Counted from the stretch's first letter, positions 27,696-37,633 are shown. The stretch is DNA of 64,000 nucleotides from an uncultured SAR116 cluster alpha proteobacterium (GCA_902632595.1 CACPDC010000001.1:62001-126000); one strand, 5' to 3'. Program-made: numbers and translations. Notes: generated by a model from the letters alone, not told the origin.

Positions 27696-29567
27696 CTACA
27701 AAGCACCTTTGGATTTAAGTTCATTGAAAGCAGTTTCGTCAAACCACCAAAAATCTAATGTTCCAAGATCATAGGGAGGTAGTTTTTCTGGGTATCTATA
27801 CATGTCATAATAAGCAATCGTGTGTTGTTTTTTGAACCATTGGGGAATCCAAAAGACTTCAGCCCGTAACAGTCTATCAAATGCACGAGTTGCATTATTT
27901 AAAGTTTCACGATCTTCTGCTGCTAAAATGTCTTCTATTAAAATATCGGCAGCAGGGCTACTGTATCCGCTTAAGTTAAAAATTGAGTAATCTGCTGACT
28001 CCGAACCAAAATATTGTTTTAGCGAGGAACCAGAAGTTAATGAAGTCCTAAAATTGCCAACTAACATATCGAAATCGAAATTACGCTCTCTTTCTGTCAT
28101 TTGGGCATTATCTATACGGGTATGTATTGCATCGATACCAAGCTGTTGAAGATTTTCCACGAATGGATTGATTACTCTATCAAAAGCCTGTGAGTCGTTC
28201 AATATTTCTAATTTGAGCGTTTCACCTAGCTGATTGCGCCTCACACCGTCGTCGCCAACAACCCATCCTGCTTCATCCAGCAATTTTGAGGCTGAGCGAA
28301 GATTTTGCCGATCAAGCTGACGTTCAGAAGATTGCGGTGCTAGTTTAGCTTCCTCACTGAATACCGTTTGAGGTAAGCTTTCCTTTAGCGGATCTAAAAA
28401 TACTAACTCATCTTCACTTGGCAATCCTTCAGCTTTTAGGTAGCTATTTTCCCAGAAAGAGTGAATGCGCTCATATATTCCGAAGAAAAGGGTCTTATTT
28501 GACCATTCAAAATTGAACATCATCCCAATAGCTTCTCGTACTCGTATATCCTTAAATTGGTCTTTTCTGAGGTTGAAAATAAATGATTGTCCAGAAGCTA
28601 ATGTTCCATCTGGTGGTGTATCTTTTTTTACCCACCCTTTTTCAACAGAAGGGAAGTCATATCCAGTTGCCCAAATTTTTGAGGATGCTTCATTTCTGAA
28701 AGTATAAGCACCAGACTTAAAGCCTTCAAATGCGCTATTATAGTCAGCAAAATATTCAATTCTTATTTTATCAAAATTGTGGCGTCCTTTATTCAAAGGT
28801 AGGTCTCGACCCCAATAATTAGGATTACGCTTATAAATAATTTGCTGACCTACATCGATTGAATCCAGGACATATGGTCCAGAACCAATCGCAGGAGTAA
28901 GAGAGGAGGCTTCAAAATCAGCACCAGATTCTAAGTAGTATTTTTTTGAGAATATTGGCAAACCTCCCACCATCTGAGGTAGGTCACGTGTTGGGACATT
29001 ATCTTTAAATACAAATTTCACTTGATGTGAATTTAAAGCTTCTGCACTTTCAACTTCTTTTTCAATTACTGCTCTAAATGAAGGTAGTCCTTTGTCACGG
29101 AGAATTTCATAGGAAAACACCACATCTTCGGCTGTTAAAGGTGTCCCGTCAGAGAATTTAGCTTCCGGACGAAGGTTGAAAATAACTTGGCTTCTATCTT
29201 CCGGGTATTCCATTGAAGATGCAACAAGGCCGTAGGCGGAATCTGGTTCGTCGGCTGTGCCTTCTAGTAAAGTTTCAAAAAAAATTGATGAAAGACTTCC
29301 CGCTCTGCCTTTGGTGCTATAGGGATGCATTGAGTCAAAAGAGCCAAAACCCCAAATTGATATTTCACCACCTTTAGGTGCATTCGGGTTTACATAATCT
29401 AAATGAGGAAAATTAGCTGAATATTTTAGCTCACCGAAAGTTGAAATTCCGTGGGATTGGATTGTGTCTGAATAGGCCAATTTGGTTGATAGATTAGTAT
29501 AAAACGGAAGAATAATGATAGAAAATAAAATGTAAAGACTTAACGAATGAAGACTAATTTTGTACAT
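27696..29567 (-). CDS. yejA: YejA-type periplasmic peptide-binding protein
   Basis: A 623-residue extracellular solute-binding protein family 5 member. Start taken at ATG 29567, nine bases after AGGA, because the product then begins with a clean signal peptide (MYKISLHSLSLYILF); an in-frame start at 29636 would put 23 extra residues in front. The HGISTFGELKY and NPNAPKGGEI segments and late FWIPQWFKKQH region are typical of YejA. First gene of the yejABEF operon and divergent from the DmdA-like gene. Confidence 0.92.
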   Translation of the reverse strand: MYKISLHSLSLYILFSIIILPFYTNLSTKLAYSDTIQSHGISTFGELKYSANFPHLDYVNPNAPKGGEISIWGFGSFDSMHPYSTKGRAGSLSSIFFETLLEGTADEPDSAYGLVASSMEYPEDRSQVIFNLRPEAKFSDGTPLTAEDVVFSYEILRDKGLPSFRAVIEKEVESAEALNSHQVKFVFKDNVPTRDLPQMVGGLPIFSKKYYLESGADFEASSLTPAIGSGPYVLDSIDVGQQIIYKRNPNYWGRDLPLNKGRHNFDKIRIEYFADYNSAFEGFKSGAYTFRNEASSKIWATGYDFPSVEKGWVKKDTPPDGTLASGQSFIFNLRKDQFKDIRVREAIGMMFNFEWSNKTLFFGIYERIHSFWENSYLKAEGLPSEDELVFLDPLKESLPQTVFSEEAKLAPQSSERQLDRQNLRSASKLLDEAGWVVGDDGVRRNQLGETLKLEILNDSQAFDRVINPFVENLQQLGIDAIHTRIDNAQMTERERNFDFDMLVGNFRTSLTSGSSLKQYFGSESADYSIFNLSGYSSPAADILIEDILAAEDRETLNNATRAFDRLLRAEVFWIPQWFKKQHTIAYYDMYRYPEKLPPYDLGTLDFWWFDETAFNELKSKGAL

Positions 29568-30044
29568 AATAAATGTTCCTAAATAGCAAAATAATTGTCT
29601 GTTAAAATTATAATTTAGTTTTTGATAAGAATACAATACCCATGGAAAGGAGTGTCATAATGTAAAGCTAATGTTACTTTTCTGATTTTATTTATAAAGA
29701 ATTTATTTAATAAAATTACAATATATACGACTAGTATAACTCATCAGATTGATAAAATAAAACATGATTTAAGCCTAACTTTAAGCGCTTAATATTATGA
29801 CAATACATACCTTTTAGTTAAATTAAAAAAGTGAATTCCGGTTAAAATCATCTCCATATTTCTTGATACATTCATCGCTGTTTGGTGATTTTGAATGTAT
29901 TAACTATCTTCTTTTAAAGCTTATTCTTATAATATACTGCAGTATTTCAACGTCGGCCAAGATGAGTAATTTGTCGCATAAGAACAATCCTAAATGTTTT
30001 CAGGATATTATTTATGGTTTTTATAAAATAACTAGGTTTAAAAC
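29568..30044. other. 477-base divergent promoter region (yejA / DmdA-like gene)
   Basis: AT-rich and without a supported reading frame. It must hold promoters for both flanking operons. A perfect nine-base inverted repeat lies at 29866-29900 and is listed separately. Confidence 0.5.
29866..29900. repeat. Inverted repeat upstream of the DmdA-like gene
   Basis: ATACATTCA (29866-29874) and TGAATGTAT (29892-29900) are perfect arms around a 17-base spacer in which TCGC can further pair with GTGA. It could be an operator or an RNA hairpin in the leader. About 145 bases upstream of the gene. Confidence 0.5.
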
Positions 30045-31229
30045 ATGCTAAAAGTTGTAAATAATTGTAATTTTGGATTTGGGATGCAAATTAGGAAATC
30101 GCCTTTTTTTCAAGCTACTAAAAGATGGGGTGCTACCCACTACTCGGTATACAATCATATGTATATTCCGAGGTCTTTCGGGGACCCTGAAGAAAACTTT
30201 TGGAACTTAGTGAAAAAAGCTACTTTGAGCGATGTTTCAGTGCAAAGACAAGTGGAAATTAAGGGACCCGATGCCGCAAAGTTTGTTCAATTATTAACCC
30301 CACGAAATCTATCTAGCTGTCAAGTTGGTCAATGTAAATATATTCTAATCACAAATGTTGATGGCGGCATCTTAAATGACCCGGTTTTGTTGAGATTGGC
30401 AGAGAATCATTTTTGGCTCTCTCTTTCTGACAGTGATATTCTGCTCTGGGCACAGGGTGTTGTTATAAATTCTGGTTTTGATGTCGATATATGCGAGCCT
30501 GATGTATCTCCATTACAACTTCAAGGACCCCTCTCAGGTGAAATAATGGAAGCCATATTCGGCAAAACCATAAGAGATCTAAGATATTATTGGTTCCGAG
30601 AATTTAGTCTTCTAGGCACATCTGTGATTGTTTCTAGAACTGGTTGGTCTAGTGAGTTGGGTTATGAAATCTATCTATGTGATCATAATCATGCTGACGA
30701 AATATGGGAACATATTATGAAAATTGGTCAGCCACTTGGTTTGAAACCTGGCCATACTTCTTCTATTCGGCGCATAGAAGGCGGAATGCTCTCATATCAC
30801 GCAGATATGAACACAAACACCAACCCATATGAGCTTGGATTAGATAGATTAGTTGATTTGGATATGGAGGCTGATTTTATCGGTAAAGATGCATTAATAC
30901 ACATAGCTCAAAAAGGGGTGTCTAGAAAGCAGGTGGGTATAGAAATAAAGGGTGACAAGCTTGAAGATGTAAATAACGAATTTTGGCATATTTTTCAAAA
31001 AACAAAGTGTATCGGCCATGTTACTTCTGCAATTTACTCTCCAAGGCTTAAAAAAAATATTGCTTTAGCCATGGTCCAAATTGATCATAGTAATATTGGG
31101 TTACAGGCGGAAGTGCATACACCTTTCGGTTCTAGAAAAATAGAAATTGTTGAAAAACCGTTTTATGATCCCAATAAAAATCTGGCTGTCAGAGGAAGAA
31201 TAGTAGGCACAAAAAATAGTTTTAGTTGA
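30045..31229 (+). CDS. GcvT-fold folate-dependent protein, DMSP demethylase (DmdA)-like
   Basis: A 394-residue aminomethyltransferase-fold protein with the GcvT N domain (about 50-300) and C-terminal barrel (about 315-380). Several stretches look like DmdA, which moves a methyl group from dimethylsulfoniopropionate to tetrahydrofolate: YSVYNHMYIPRSF, RQVEIKGPDAAKFVQLLTPR, GGILNDPVLLRL, RTGWSSELGYEIYL and RRIEGGMLSY. Glycine cleavage T-protein and sarcosine oxidase-type relatives are the alternatives. No other gcv gene is nearby, which argues against glycine cleavage. A start at ATG 30084 (MQIRKSPFF) is also possible and matches the family N-terminus better. A crotonase-fold gene follows. Confidence 0.72.
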   Translation: MLKVVNNCNFGFGMQIRKSPFFQATKRWGATHYSVYNHMYIPRSFGDPEENFWNLVKKATLSDVSVQRQVEIKGPDAAKFVQLLTPRNLSSCQVGQCKYILITNVDGGILNDPVLLRLAENHFWLSLSDSDILLWAQGVVINSGFDVDICEPDVSPLQLQGPLSGEIMEAIFGKTIRDLRYYWFREFSLLGTSVIVSRTGWSSELGYEIYLCDHNHADEIWEHIMKIGQPLGLKPGHTSSIRRIEGGMLSYHADMNTNTNPYELGLDRLVDLDMEADFIGKDALIHIAQKGVSRKQVGIEIKGDKLEDVNNEFWHIFQKTKCIGHVTSAIYSPRLKKNIALAMVQIDHSNIGLQAEVHTPFGSRKIEIVEKPFYDPNKNLAVRGRIVGTKNSFS

Positions 31230-31296
31230 TTCACCAAATCTTAGCGAAAAATTATTTAATGTGCATGATGATTTGTTTCTTTTTCAAGGAGAGATA

Positions 31297-32100
31297 ATGA
31301 TAAATGATAAAAATGATATGGTGCTAGAAGAATTATCCAATGGTATTATCCGTTTAATTTTAAACGATGAGAAACGTCGAAACGCTCTTTCGGAAAATAT
31401 GCTTGATGTATTGTTTTCTAAAATTATGGCCTCGGCAGACACCCCTGAAATTCGAGTAGTTATAATAAGCGCGAATGGCCCAGTCTTTTGCGCGGGACAT
31501 GACCTAAAAGAAATCACACAGGCGCGCGGTAATAAAGACAAAGGTATCTTCTACTTTCAGAAACTATTCGATAAATGCAGTGAACTTATGAAGTTGATCC
31601 TAGCAAACCCAAAACCTGTGATTGCTGAGGTAGACGGTATTGCAACTGCAGCTGGTTGTCAGCTGGTTGCTTCCTGTGATCTAGCTTTTGCCTCTGAATC
31701 TTCAAAATTTGCAACGCCTGGTGTGAATATCGGATTGTTTTGCTCTACTCCTATGGTTGCTTTGTCTAGAAATGTATTAGATAAACATGCTATGGAAATG
31801 CTGCTCACCGGTGACTTAGTTGATTGTGATAGAGCTGAACGAATAGGATTGATTAATCGCTCTTTCCCAGGTGATGTGCTTAAAGAAAAAGTTAATGCAA
31901 TTGCGCGCAAAATCGCCTCCAAATCGAGCGTTACTCTGGCTGTAGGGAAAAAGGCATTTTATGAACAGTCAGAAATGACTTTAAGTGACGCTTATGCTTA
32001 TACCTCTGAAATAATGGTTGATAATATGCTAAAAAAAGATGCAGAAGAGGGTATTTCTGCTTTTTTGACAAAAAGGAAGCCTGATTGGCAGGATAAATAA
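31297..32100 (+). CDS. Enoyl-CoA hydratase/isomerase-fold protein lacking both catalytic glutamates
   Basis: A 267-residue crotonase-superfamily protein. The oxyanion-hole segments are present: ANGPVFCAGHDLKE at about 60-72 and GIATAAGCQ at 114-122. But the two glutamates of true enoyl-CoA hydratase are replaced: Gln122 where GGGCE would be, and Gly142 in ATPGVNIG where QPE would be. This is like the ECHDC3 branch, whose reaction is not established. Start taken at ATG 31297 after AAGGAGAG; GTG 31261 lacks a site. It follows the DmdA-like gene by 67 bases; a DmdD-type (methylthioacryloyl-CoA hydratase) job is tempting but the missing glutamates speak against it. Confidence 0.85.
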   Translation: MINDKNDMVLEELSNGIIRLILNDEKRRNALSENMLDVLFSKIMASADTPEIRVVIISANGPVFCAGHDLKEITQARGNKDKGIFYFQKLFDKCSELMKLILANPKPVIAEVDGIATAAGCQLVASCDLAFASESSKFATPGVNIGLFCSTPMVALSRNVLDKHAMEMLLTGDLVDCDRAERIGLINRSFPGDVLKEKVNAIARKIASKSSVTLAVGKKAFYEQSEMTLSDAYAYTSEIMVDNMLKKDAEEGISAFLTKRKPDWQDK

Positions 32101-32358
32101 CATTATTCTTAAAAAGCATCACCAATTAAGAAATTCGGCGATATTATGTTAAATATTTATAGCTAGTGGCGGGAAAAAAAACGCTTCTAATTATCAATAA
32201 TTAACACCATTGGTTTTTCTTAAACATGCCACAAGAGTATATCCTAAAAAAAGGATATAATTATTAACTCAGTTGTATATGCAATCGCTACATAATATCC
32301 ACATGAGTAAAGAATTGGCTTGCCCAAAAATGGTTGGTTTGGAAATGGTAATCTAAAT

Positions 32359-34671
32359 TTATAATGGACCAAAATTTGGAGGTGAAATACGTCTGTTAGA
32401 TGCTTTCTGATAAGAGGATGCAATTTTCAACAAACTATCTTCAGTCCCAGGTTCAGAACGAAAAACAAGAGAAAAAGGAAGCCCTGGAGCATCGATATTA
32501 GTAATCTTTTTGGATGCTTTCGATATATAACGTGTATTGTCAGAATTTAAAACAAATACCGGGTCATAAGTTGTAGTTACATATCCCGCTGGAACTAATA
32601 TTTCGGACAATCCTGCATTAGGTCCATATAGGCTTTCGGGACGCAAATTATGAATAGTATCATATTGGTGTGGCTGTCCAATTATCCCAGGTGCCCATGG
32701 GGTATGTAGTCGAACAAAAGCGTCAAGCTTATTTTCGTTCAAAACCATCATATCGATGCGTCTGAGTAACTCACGTAGCATAATTCGTTCATTTACGCCC
32801 TGTCTTCCATCTAGTGAGTTCCGAGGGTCACTTGTCTCTTCCCAATTTTTGAATGCAGCGCGTTGATCATCTCCCCAAAATTTAGAACGCTCATTTAATG
32901 CTTTCCAATTTTCAAGTGTCTCATGAAAACCAGCTGCCTTCCAATCATTTGCTCTACGGAGTAAATACTGACTTATATGAAAACGAAAACTATTCGCTAA
33001 TTTTTGTTCTTGTATTGATGCTATTGTAAGATTTTTAGGCGGTGCAATGTTTCCTTCAGATAGTCCAACCATATAATCAATTGGATCAAGCAAGCCATTC
33101 CCAAACTCTTTTCCGGGAAAAAATTCTGTTGGTCTTATAGCATTAGCAAAATCTGGGAAAAGTGGTTTGCCTGAGCTATCCAATCGAAATAGTATATCTG
33201 GCATGAATACAGGTAGAAGACGTGTTAGCGCTTTACGAAAATCAACACTCATAACTTCCATATCTTCATCTATATGCCATAGAGGGTCACTGGATTGCAC
33301 AAGTTTTGCATGAAGTTTTTCACTAAGGATATGTTTTATTTCCTTTAGTGCTGCATCAACGATTGGCTTTTCAGTTAAAGAGCCCTCAGGATACACTAGA
33401 GACTCAGAAATCACACCAAGCTTAACTCCTGAAAGTGATGCTTGGCCATCTTTACCAGCAAGATTTTCAGTAAATTTTGTTTTTATAATCGAAGATCGAG
33501 GAACAGTAGTGTAGGGGTCTCGTTCATCATAATAACCGTATTCTGGGTCTTTCAATGCATCAAGTATTTTAGCGCAATCGTCTAAAGATTTTCCGTGAAC
33601 TCCGGTCCTGTCGCAATAAATATCTGCCCCGATTGCTCCCCCATCAAATCCAATCATAGCTTTGTGAGGTAAAATAAGTGAAACAGCATTATGGTTTGAC
33701 GGTCCTCTACATGAGGCTCTTGTTTCTTCTCCTAGGCTTGCCATAACCATATTTGTACTCACAGAAACAGCAGAACCAGAGCTTGAGCCGAGAGAGGCTG
33801 CTCTTGTCGTATCGTATGGATTAGATGGATTTCCGCCCCAAGTTGAACGTTGATACCCCAACGTTGATGGGAGCACCACATCCGGGGAATTATTACCACC
33901 AGGGTCACCCGCTCTACCGTTATACTCAGTGTTTACTGCTTTAGCAAATATGATGGCGCCTTTATCACGTAACTGTTTTACAAGTAAATGATCTCGCGCT
34001 GGAAAATCGATATCGTAAGCAGCATCTGCACCACCTGTAGAACGCATATCAGAAGTATCAAATGGGTCTTTGAAAGAGAAAGTGACGCCATACATCGGCA
34101 TAGCGTCAAAGTTAGGGTTATTTCCATATTTAGCATCTAGTTCTGCTGCTCTCTCAAGAGCATCAGGCTGCTGTCTAAAGATTTCACAAACCGCAGGGGC
34201 GCCCTCCGGCAATGGGCCCTCTGAAGGATGTTTATCAAATTCACCCCAACAGGTAACTGACCTTTCACCCCGGATATTAATAGTAGAAAGAGCATTTACT
34301 TGTCCAGCATTTGGAATTCCTACGATCATTCCAAATTGCTGATATACATCCTGTTTTGATGCTGTTTTCTCCATTCTACCAAATTCGAGTTGTTTGCCCA
34401 TGTAGTTTTTTCTGTCAGGAAGTACGTCGTCCACTTTAACTGTTTTTGTTGGGAATTTTATCTCATGTCCGCCTCTCCTAATTCCAGGCATTTCACTAAT
34501 ATCTTTCCCATCCTCTGTGACGAGCATGCTGGAGACTCCATTGTATGCACGTACTCTGTCAATGTAGCTTTGAGTAACTTCTACCACAGATGTTTTGCCG
34601 GAAACTAAAGCATTATGTAGGTCCTCAATGGATGCTTCTACAACGTTAAATTTGTCGGTTAATTTTGGCAT
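32359..34671 (-). CDS. Large amidase-signature family protein (770 residues)
   Basis: An amidase-signature hydrolase much longer than the usual 450-500 residues. The Ser-cisSer-Lys triad seems complete: Lys in FSFKDPFDTSD, the serines of LGSSSGSAVSV, and Ser in ETRASCRGPS. The N-terminal 150 residues and the C-terminal half hold long inserts without motifs I know. No signal peptide is seen, so it is likely cytoplasmic. Start taken at ATG 34671 after AGGA. It lies downstream of, and on the same strand as, the CUT1 importer, with a gap of about 85 bases, so its substrate may be what that transporter brings in. Confidence 0.82.
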   Translation of the reverse strand: MPKLTDKFNVVEASIEDLHNALVSGKTSVVEVTQSYIDRVRAYNGVSSMLVTEDGKDISEMPGIRRGGHEIKFPTKTVKVDDVLPDRKNYMGKQLEFGRMEKTASKQDVYQQFGMIVGIPNAGQVNALSTINIRGERSVTCWGEFDKHPSEGPLPEGAPAVCEIFRQQPDALERAAELDAKYGNNPNFDAMPMYGVTFSFKDPFDTSDMRSTGGADAAYDIDFPARDHLLVKQLRDKGAIIFAKAVNTEYNGRAGDPGGNNSPDVVLPSTLGYQRSTWGGNPSNPYDTTRAASLGSSSGSAVSVSTNMVMASLGEETRASCRGPSNHNAVSLILPHKAMIGFDGGAIGADIYCDRTGVHGKSLDDCAKILDALKDPEYGYYDERDPYTTVPRSSIIKTKFTENLAGKDGQASLSGVKLGVISESLVYPEGSLTEKPIVDAALKEIKHILSEKLHAKLVQSSDPLWHIDEDMEVMSVDFRKALTRLLPVFMPDILFRLDSSGKPLFPDFANAIRPTEFFPGKEFGNGLLDPIDYMVGLSEGNIAPPKNLTIASIQEQKLANSFRFHISQYLLRRANDWKAAGFHETLENWKALNERSKFWGDDQRAAFKNWEETSDPRNSLDGRQGVNERIMLRELLRRIDMMVLNENKLDAFVRLHTPWAPGIIGQPHQYDTIHNLRPESLYGPNAGLSEILVPAGYVTTTYDPVFVLNSDNTRYISKASKKITNIDAPGLPFSLVFRSEPGTEDSLLKIASSYQKASNRRISPPNFGPL

Positions 34672-34756
34672 CAAATTCCTAACTCGAGGTTACTAAAAGG
34701 CTGAGGAGTCACTGCGTAAACTAAGTTTATTGCTTTTATTGGTCTAATATTTACAC

Positions 34757-35821
34757 TTACTTTAGTCTTTTTCCGTCTAGGTCGAAGATAAATACATCTT
34801 TTGACTCAACACTCACTGATACAGAAATATTATCGTTTATTTCTTCAGCAGACTCGCTCGTTATCAAGGATACGAATTTCTCGTCTGTCCTTGCATCAAG
34901 GTATATTAACTTTTCTCTTCCGAGAGGTTCAATGACTTGGATTTGGTGGGCATCTTTTCCACTCGATTTCTTAATCTGAGTTTTTTCAGGGCGGACACCA
35001 ATCGTAATTTCCGCAGGCAAACCTTTTGCTTCATCCTTATTTAACTTAACCGAAAAATATTTCGTTTTTATTGTGCTACCGCTAGTTTCGCCTTTACAAA
35101 AGTTCATGGAGGGAGACCCAAAAAAGTCAGCCACAAAAAAGTTTTTTGGATTGTTATAAATCTCGTCTGGGGTGCCAATTTGTTCGATATCCCCCTTATT
35201 CATAATCACAATTTTGTCTGCTAGAGTCATAGCCTCTTCTTGGTCATGAGTAACATATATAAATGTTTTCCCGAGTTCTTTGTGGATTCGTCCACATTCA
35301 GCCCTTAATTCTCTGCGCAATTTTGCATCTAAACTAGATAATGGTTCATCTAATAAAAATATCTGAGGTTCTGTCACTAACGTTCTAGCAAGCGCTATTC
35401 GTTGCGATTCTCCACCAGAACACTGAAAAGGCATTTTTTTCAGAAGGTGTCCAATTTGAACTAGCTCAGCCACTTCTCTAACTTTTGTTTCCATCTCATT
35501 ATTTGAGACTTTTTTCATTCTGAGCCCAAACTTGATGTTGTCCTCAACAGTTTTATTCGGAAATAAGGCGTGATTTTGAAATACCATTCCAATGCCTCTT
35601 TTGCCAGGTTCAATATCATTTACCACATTATCACCTATTAGAATTTCGCCTTCGGTAGGGTCTTCAAATCCAGCAAGCATTCGTAAAGTAGTGGTTTTAC
35701 CGCATCCAGAAGGCCCAACCAGTACTACGAATTGTCCGTCATCAATATCAAAATTGATATTTTTTACAGCATCTACAATTCCAAAAGATTTCTTTAGTGA
35801 TTTTATTTGAATATGGCTCAT
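34757..35821 (-). CDS. CUT1/MalK-type ABC transporter ATPase
   Basis: A 354-residue ATPase with an NBD (residues 1-235) and a C-terminal TOBE-like regulatory domain. Walker A is GPSGCGKTT at about 36; the signature is CSGGESQR, with Cys and Glu where LSGGQ is usual; Walker B is IFLLDEPLSSLD. It ends an operon of binding protein and two permeases. MalK, UgpC and PotA share this layout; the permeases suggest a sugar- or polyol-type system, yet the neighbouring amidase hints at an amide. Confidence 0.9.
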   Translation of the reverse strand: MSHIQIKSLKKSFGIVDAVKNINFDIDDGQFVVLVGPSGCGKTTTLRMLAGFEDPTEGEILIGDNVVNDIEPGKRGIGMVFQNHALFPNKTVEDNIKFGLRMKKVSNNEMETKVREVAELVQIGHLLKKMPFQCSGGESQRIALARTLVTEPQIFLLDEPLSSLDAKLRRELRAECGRIHKELGKTFIYVTHDQEEAMTLADKIVIMNKGDIEQIGTPDEIYNNPKNFFVADFFGSPSMNFCKGETSGSTIKTKYFSVKLNKDEAKGLPAEITIGVRPEKTQIKKSSGKDAHQIQVIEPLGREKLIYLDARTDEKFVSLITSESAEEINDNISVSVSVESKDVFIFDLDGKRLK

Positions 35822-35834
35822 TTATTATCCCAAC

Positions 35835-36710
35835 TTATTTTCTAATCATTCCAAAACTAAATCCGCGTGCCAGATGCTTACGTATGGTAATACCGACTAT
35901 AATGAGTGGAATAGTAATTCCCACTGATAATGCTGCTTGTCGGCCATATACACGACCTTCAGATGAACCCTCATATTTAGCAAGTTCTACAGGCAGTGTC
36001 ACAGCATCAGTTTTTGAAAGTATGAATGCAACTAAGTATTCTGACCACGTAAGTATCAAAATGAAAAGAAACGTTGCAAGAAGCCCTGACCGTATAACGG
36101 GGAAAACGACTTCAGTAATTATAGTCCATCTATTTGCCCCCATTATTTCTGCGGCTTGCTCAAGTTCTATTGGCACCTCATCAATAAAACTTTTGGTCAT
36201 CCAAACCGCATAAGGAAGGGTTGTTATAAAATATATTGCAATTAGGCCTGTTAATGAATCAATTAGCCCTATTGTTGTATAATAAAGAGAAAGAGGGCCA
36301 ACAAGAACAATGGGAGGAACCATTCTCAGCATAAGCAATTGGAACATTCGGGTTTCTGACAAAACTTTGTATCTAGAAACGCCATAGGCAATAAAAGCGC
36401 CAAATGATACGGATAAAAAGGTAGAAATAAAAGAAATTATTGTTGAGTTGCGAAGTGCTGTAAAAGGCTTTTGAACAGATTGAGCATACTGTGTTTCCGT
36501 ATGTTCCATAGCACCGCCCCAAACATTATTATAATTACTCATAGTAGGTTCTTCAGACCAGTATACAGGTGGCCAAGCAAGCCAGTCTTTATCTGGTTTG
36601 AATGAGGTTGCTACGATCCAGAATAACGGAAACAACACAATCAATAACCAGATAGTAAGAAGTGTATACCGAATTACGTTATCTAAATTTTGTTTCTGAG
36701 TTTTAGTCAT
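35835..36710 (-). CDS. CUT1-type ABC permease (MalG-like)
   Basis: A 291-residue six-helix permease. The first helix follows a short basic start, WIVATSFKPDKDW is the usual MalG loop, and the EAA motif is ELEQAAEIMGANRWTIITEVVFP. It is the second permease, 13 bases before the ATPase gene. Confidence 0.92.
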   Translation of the reverse strand: MTKTQKQNLDNVIRYTLLTIWLLIVLFPLFWIVATSFKPDKDWLAWPPVYWSEEPTMSNYNNVWGGAMEHTETQYAQSVQKPFTALRNSTIISFISTFLSVSFGAFIAYGVSRYKVLSETRMFQLLMLRMVPPIVLVGPLSLYYTTIGLIDSLTGLIAIYFITTLPYAVWMTKSFIDEVPIELEQAAEIMGANRWTIITEVVFPVIRSGLLATFLFILILTWSEYLVAFILSKTDAVTLPVELAKYEGSSEGRVYGRQAALSVGITIPLIIVGITIRKHLARGFSFGMIRK

Positions 36711-36712
36711 GT

Positions 36713-37633
36713 TTAATTTGCCTGAGCTTGCGTTATTCTCTTGTTTTCTTTTTGTAAAATTTTAATTGCAGCCAATATTATTACCACCATCATCATCATC
36801 ACGATGTAGCTCATAGCCGCCGCCTTAGACCAATCAAAGTAATACCAAGTGTTTAGATAAATAAGAACGGGTATTGTTTCTGTTGCGGTTCCTGGACCAC
36901 CCTGAAAAATTGCCCACGTTTTTGGGAACTCTGCCATTGCCTCTAAGAAACGAAGCACAAGAGCTAATACAATTATTGGACGAAGAAGAGGTAGTTGTAT
37001 TTCATAGAAAATCTTAAAACGAGACGCTCCAAGTATTTGAGCTGCCTCTACGGGCTCTTTTGGCAGAGACGCAAGACCAGCCATCATTATTATAAAACTA
37101 AAGGGCGCCCAATTCCAAACTTCCATCAAAACAACGGTTAATAATGCAATATCAGGATTAGTTATCCACATTATCAACATATCCCTTCCTACTATGGACG
37201 AGAGAATACCGTTTAAGGGACCTTTTTGATAAAGAATCATTTCAGCTGTGTAAGCAATTACGATCGGCACAGTAAGCATTGGGATTATAAAAATTATATA
37301 GTAAAACCATTGTAGTCGAAAATTTTTGTACATTAGCAACGCAAGACCAAAACCAATTACAAAACATCCAATGGTAGAGGCTAGAGCAAAACCTAGCGAT
37401 CTAACAATAGCGATATGAAATCGACTATCACTGACAACGTCTGAAAAAATGTCTAAAGCATACCACTCTGACGCCCACCAACCTTCGCTATAAATCGAAT
37501 AGTAATTGAACGAGAGGTATAGTTGTAGTATCAGTGCAGGTCCTAAAATAAGCAGAATTGAAGCTATTAAGGGAAATAAAACCATTTTTTTGTAACGCTT
37601 CGTTCGCTGAAGCATAATTTCGGACCGTGCCAT
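36713..37633 (-). CDS. CUT1-type ABC permease (MalF-like)
   Basis: A 306-residue six-helix permease of the MalF/UgpA type with the EAA loop EPVEAAQILGASRFKIFYEIQLP. Its gene ends two bases before the next permease begins. A strong hairpin separates it from the binding-protein gene upstream. Confidence 0.92.
   Translation of the reverse strand: MARSEIMLQRTKRYKKMVLFPLIASILLILGPALILQLYLSFNYYSIYSEGWWASEWYALDIFSDVVSDSRFHIAIVRSLGFALASTIGCFVIGFGLALLMYKNFRLQWFYYIIFIIPMLTVPIVIAYTAEMILYQKGPLNGILSSIVGRDMLIMWITNPDIALLTVVLMEVWNWAPFSFIIMMAGLASLPKEPVEAAQILGASRFKIFYEIQLPLLRPIIVLALVLRFLEAMAEFPKTWAIFQGGPGTATETIPVLIYLNTWYYFDWSKAAAMSYIVMMMMVVIILAAIKILQKENKRITQAQAN

Noticed and set aside
31261-31296. Upstream GTG start for the crotonase-fold gene
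   Set aside because: AAGGAGAG directly before ATG 31297 gives the better start and the family-like N-terminus.
32238-32259. Hairpin TATATCCT / AGGATATA between the crotonase-fold gene and the large amidase gene
   Set aside because: Eight-pair AT-rich stem with no T run on the plus strand; not convincing as a terminator for either converging gene.
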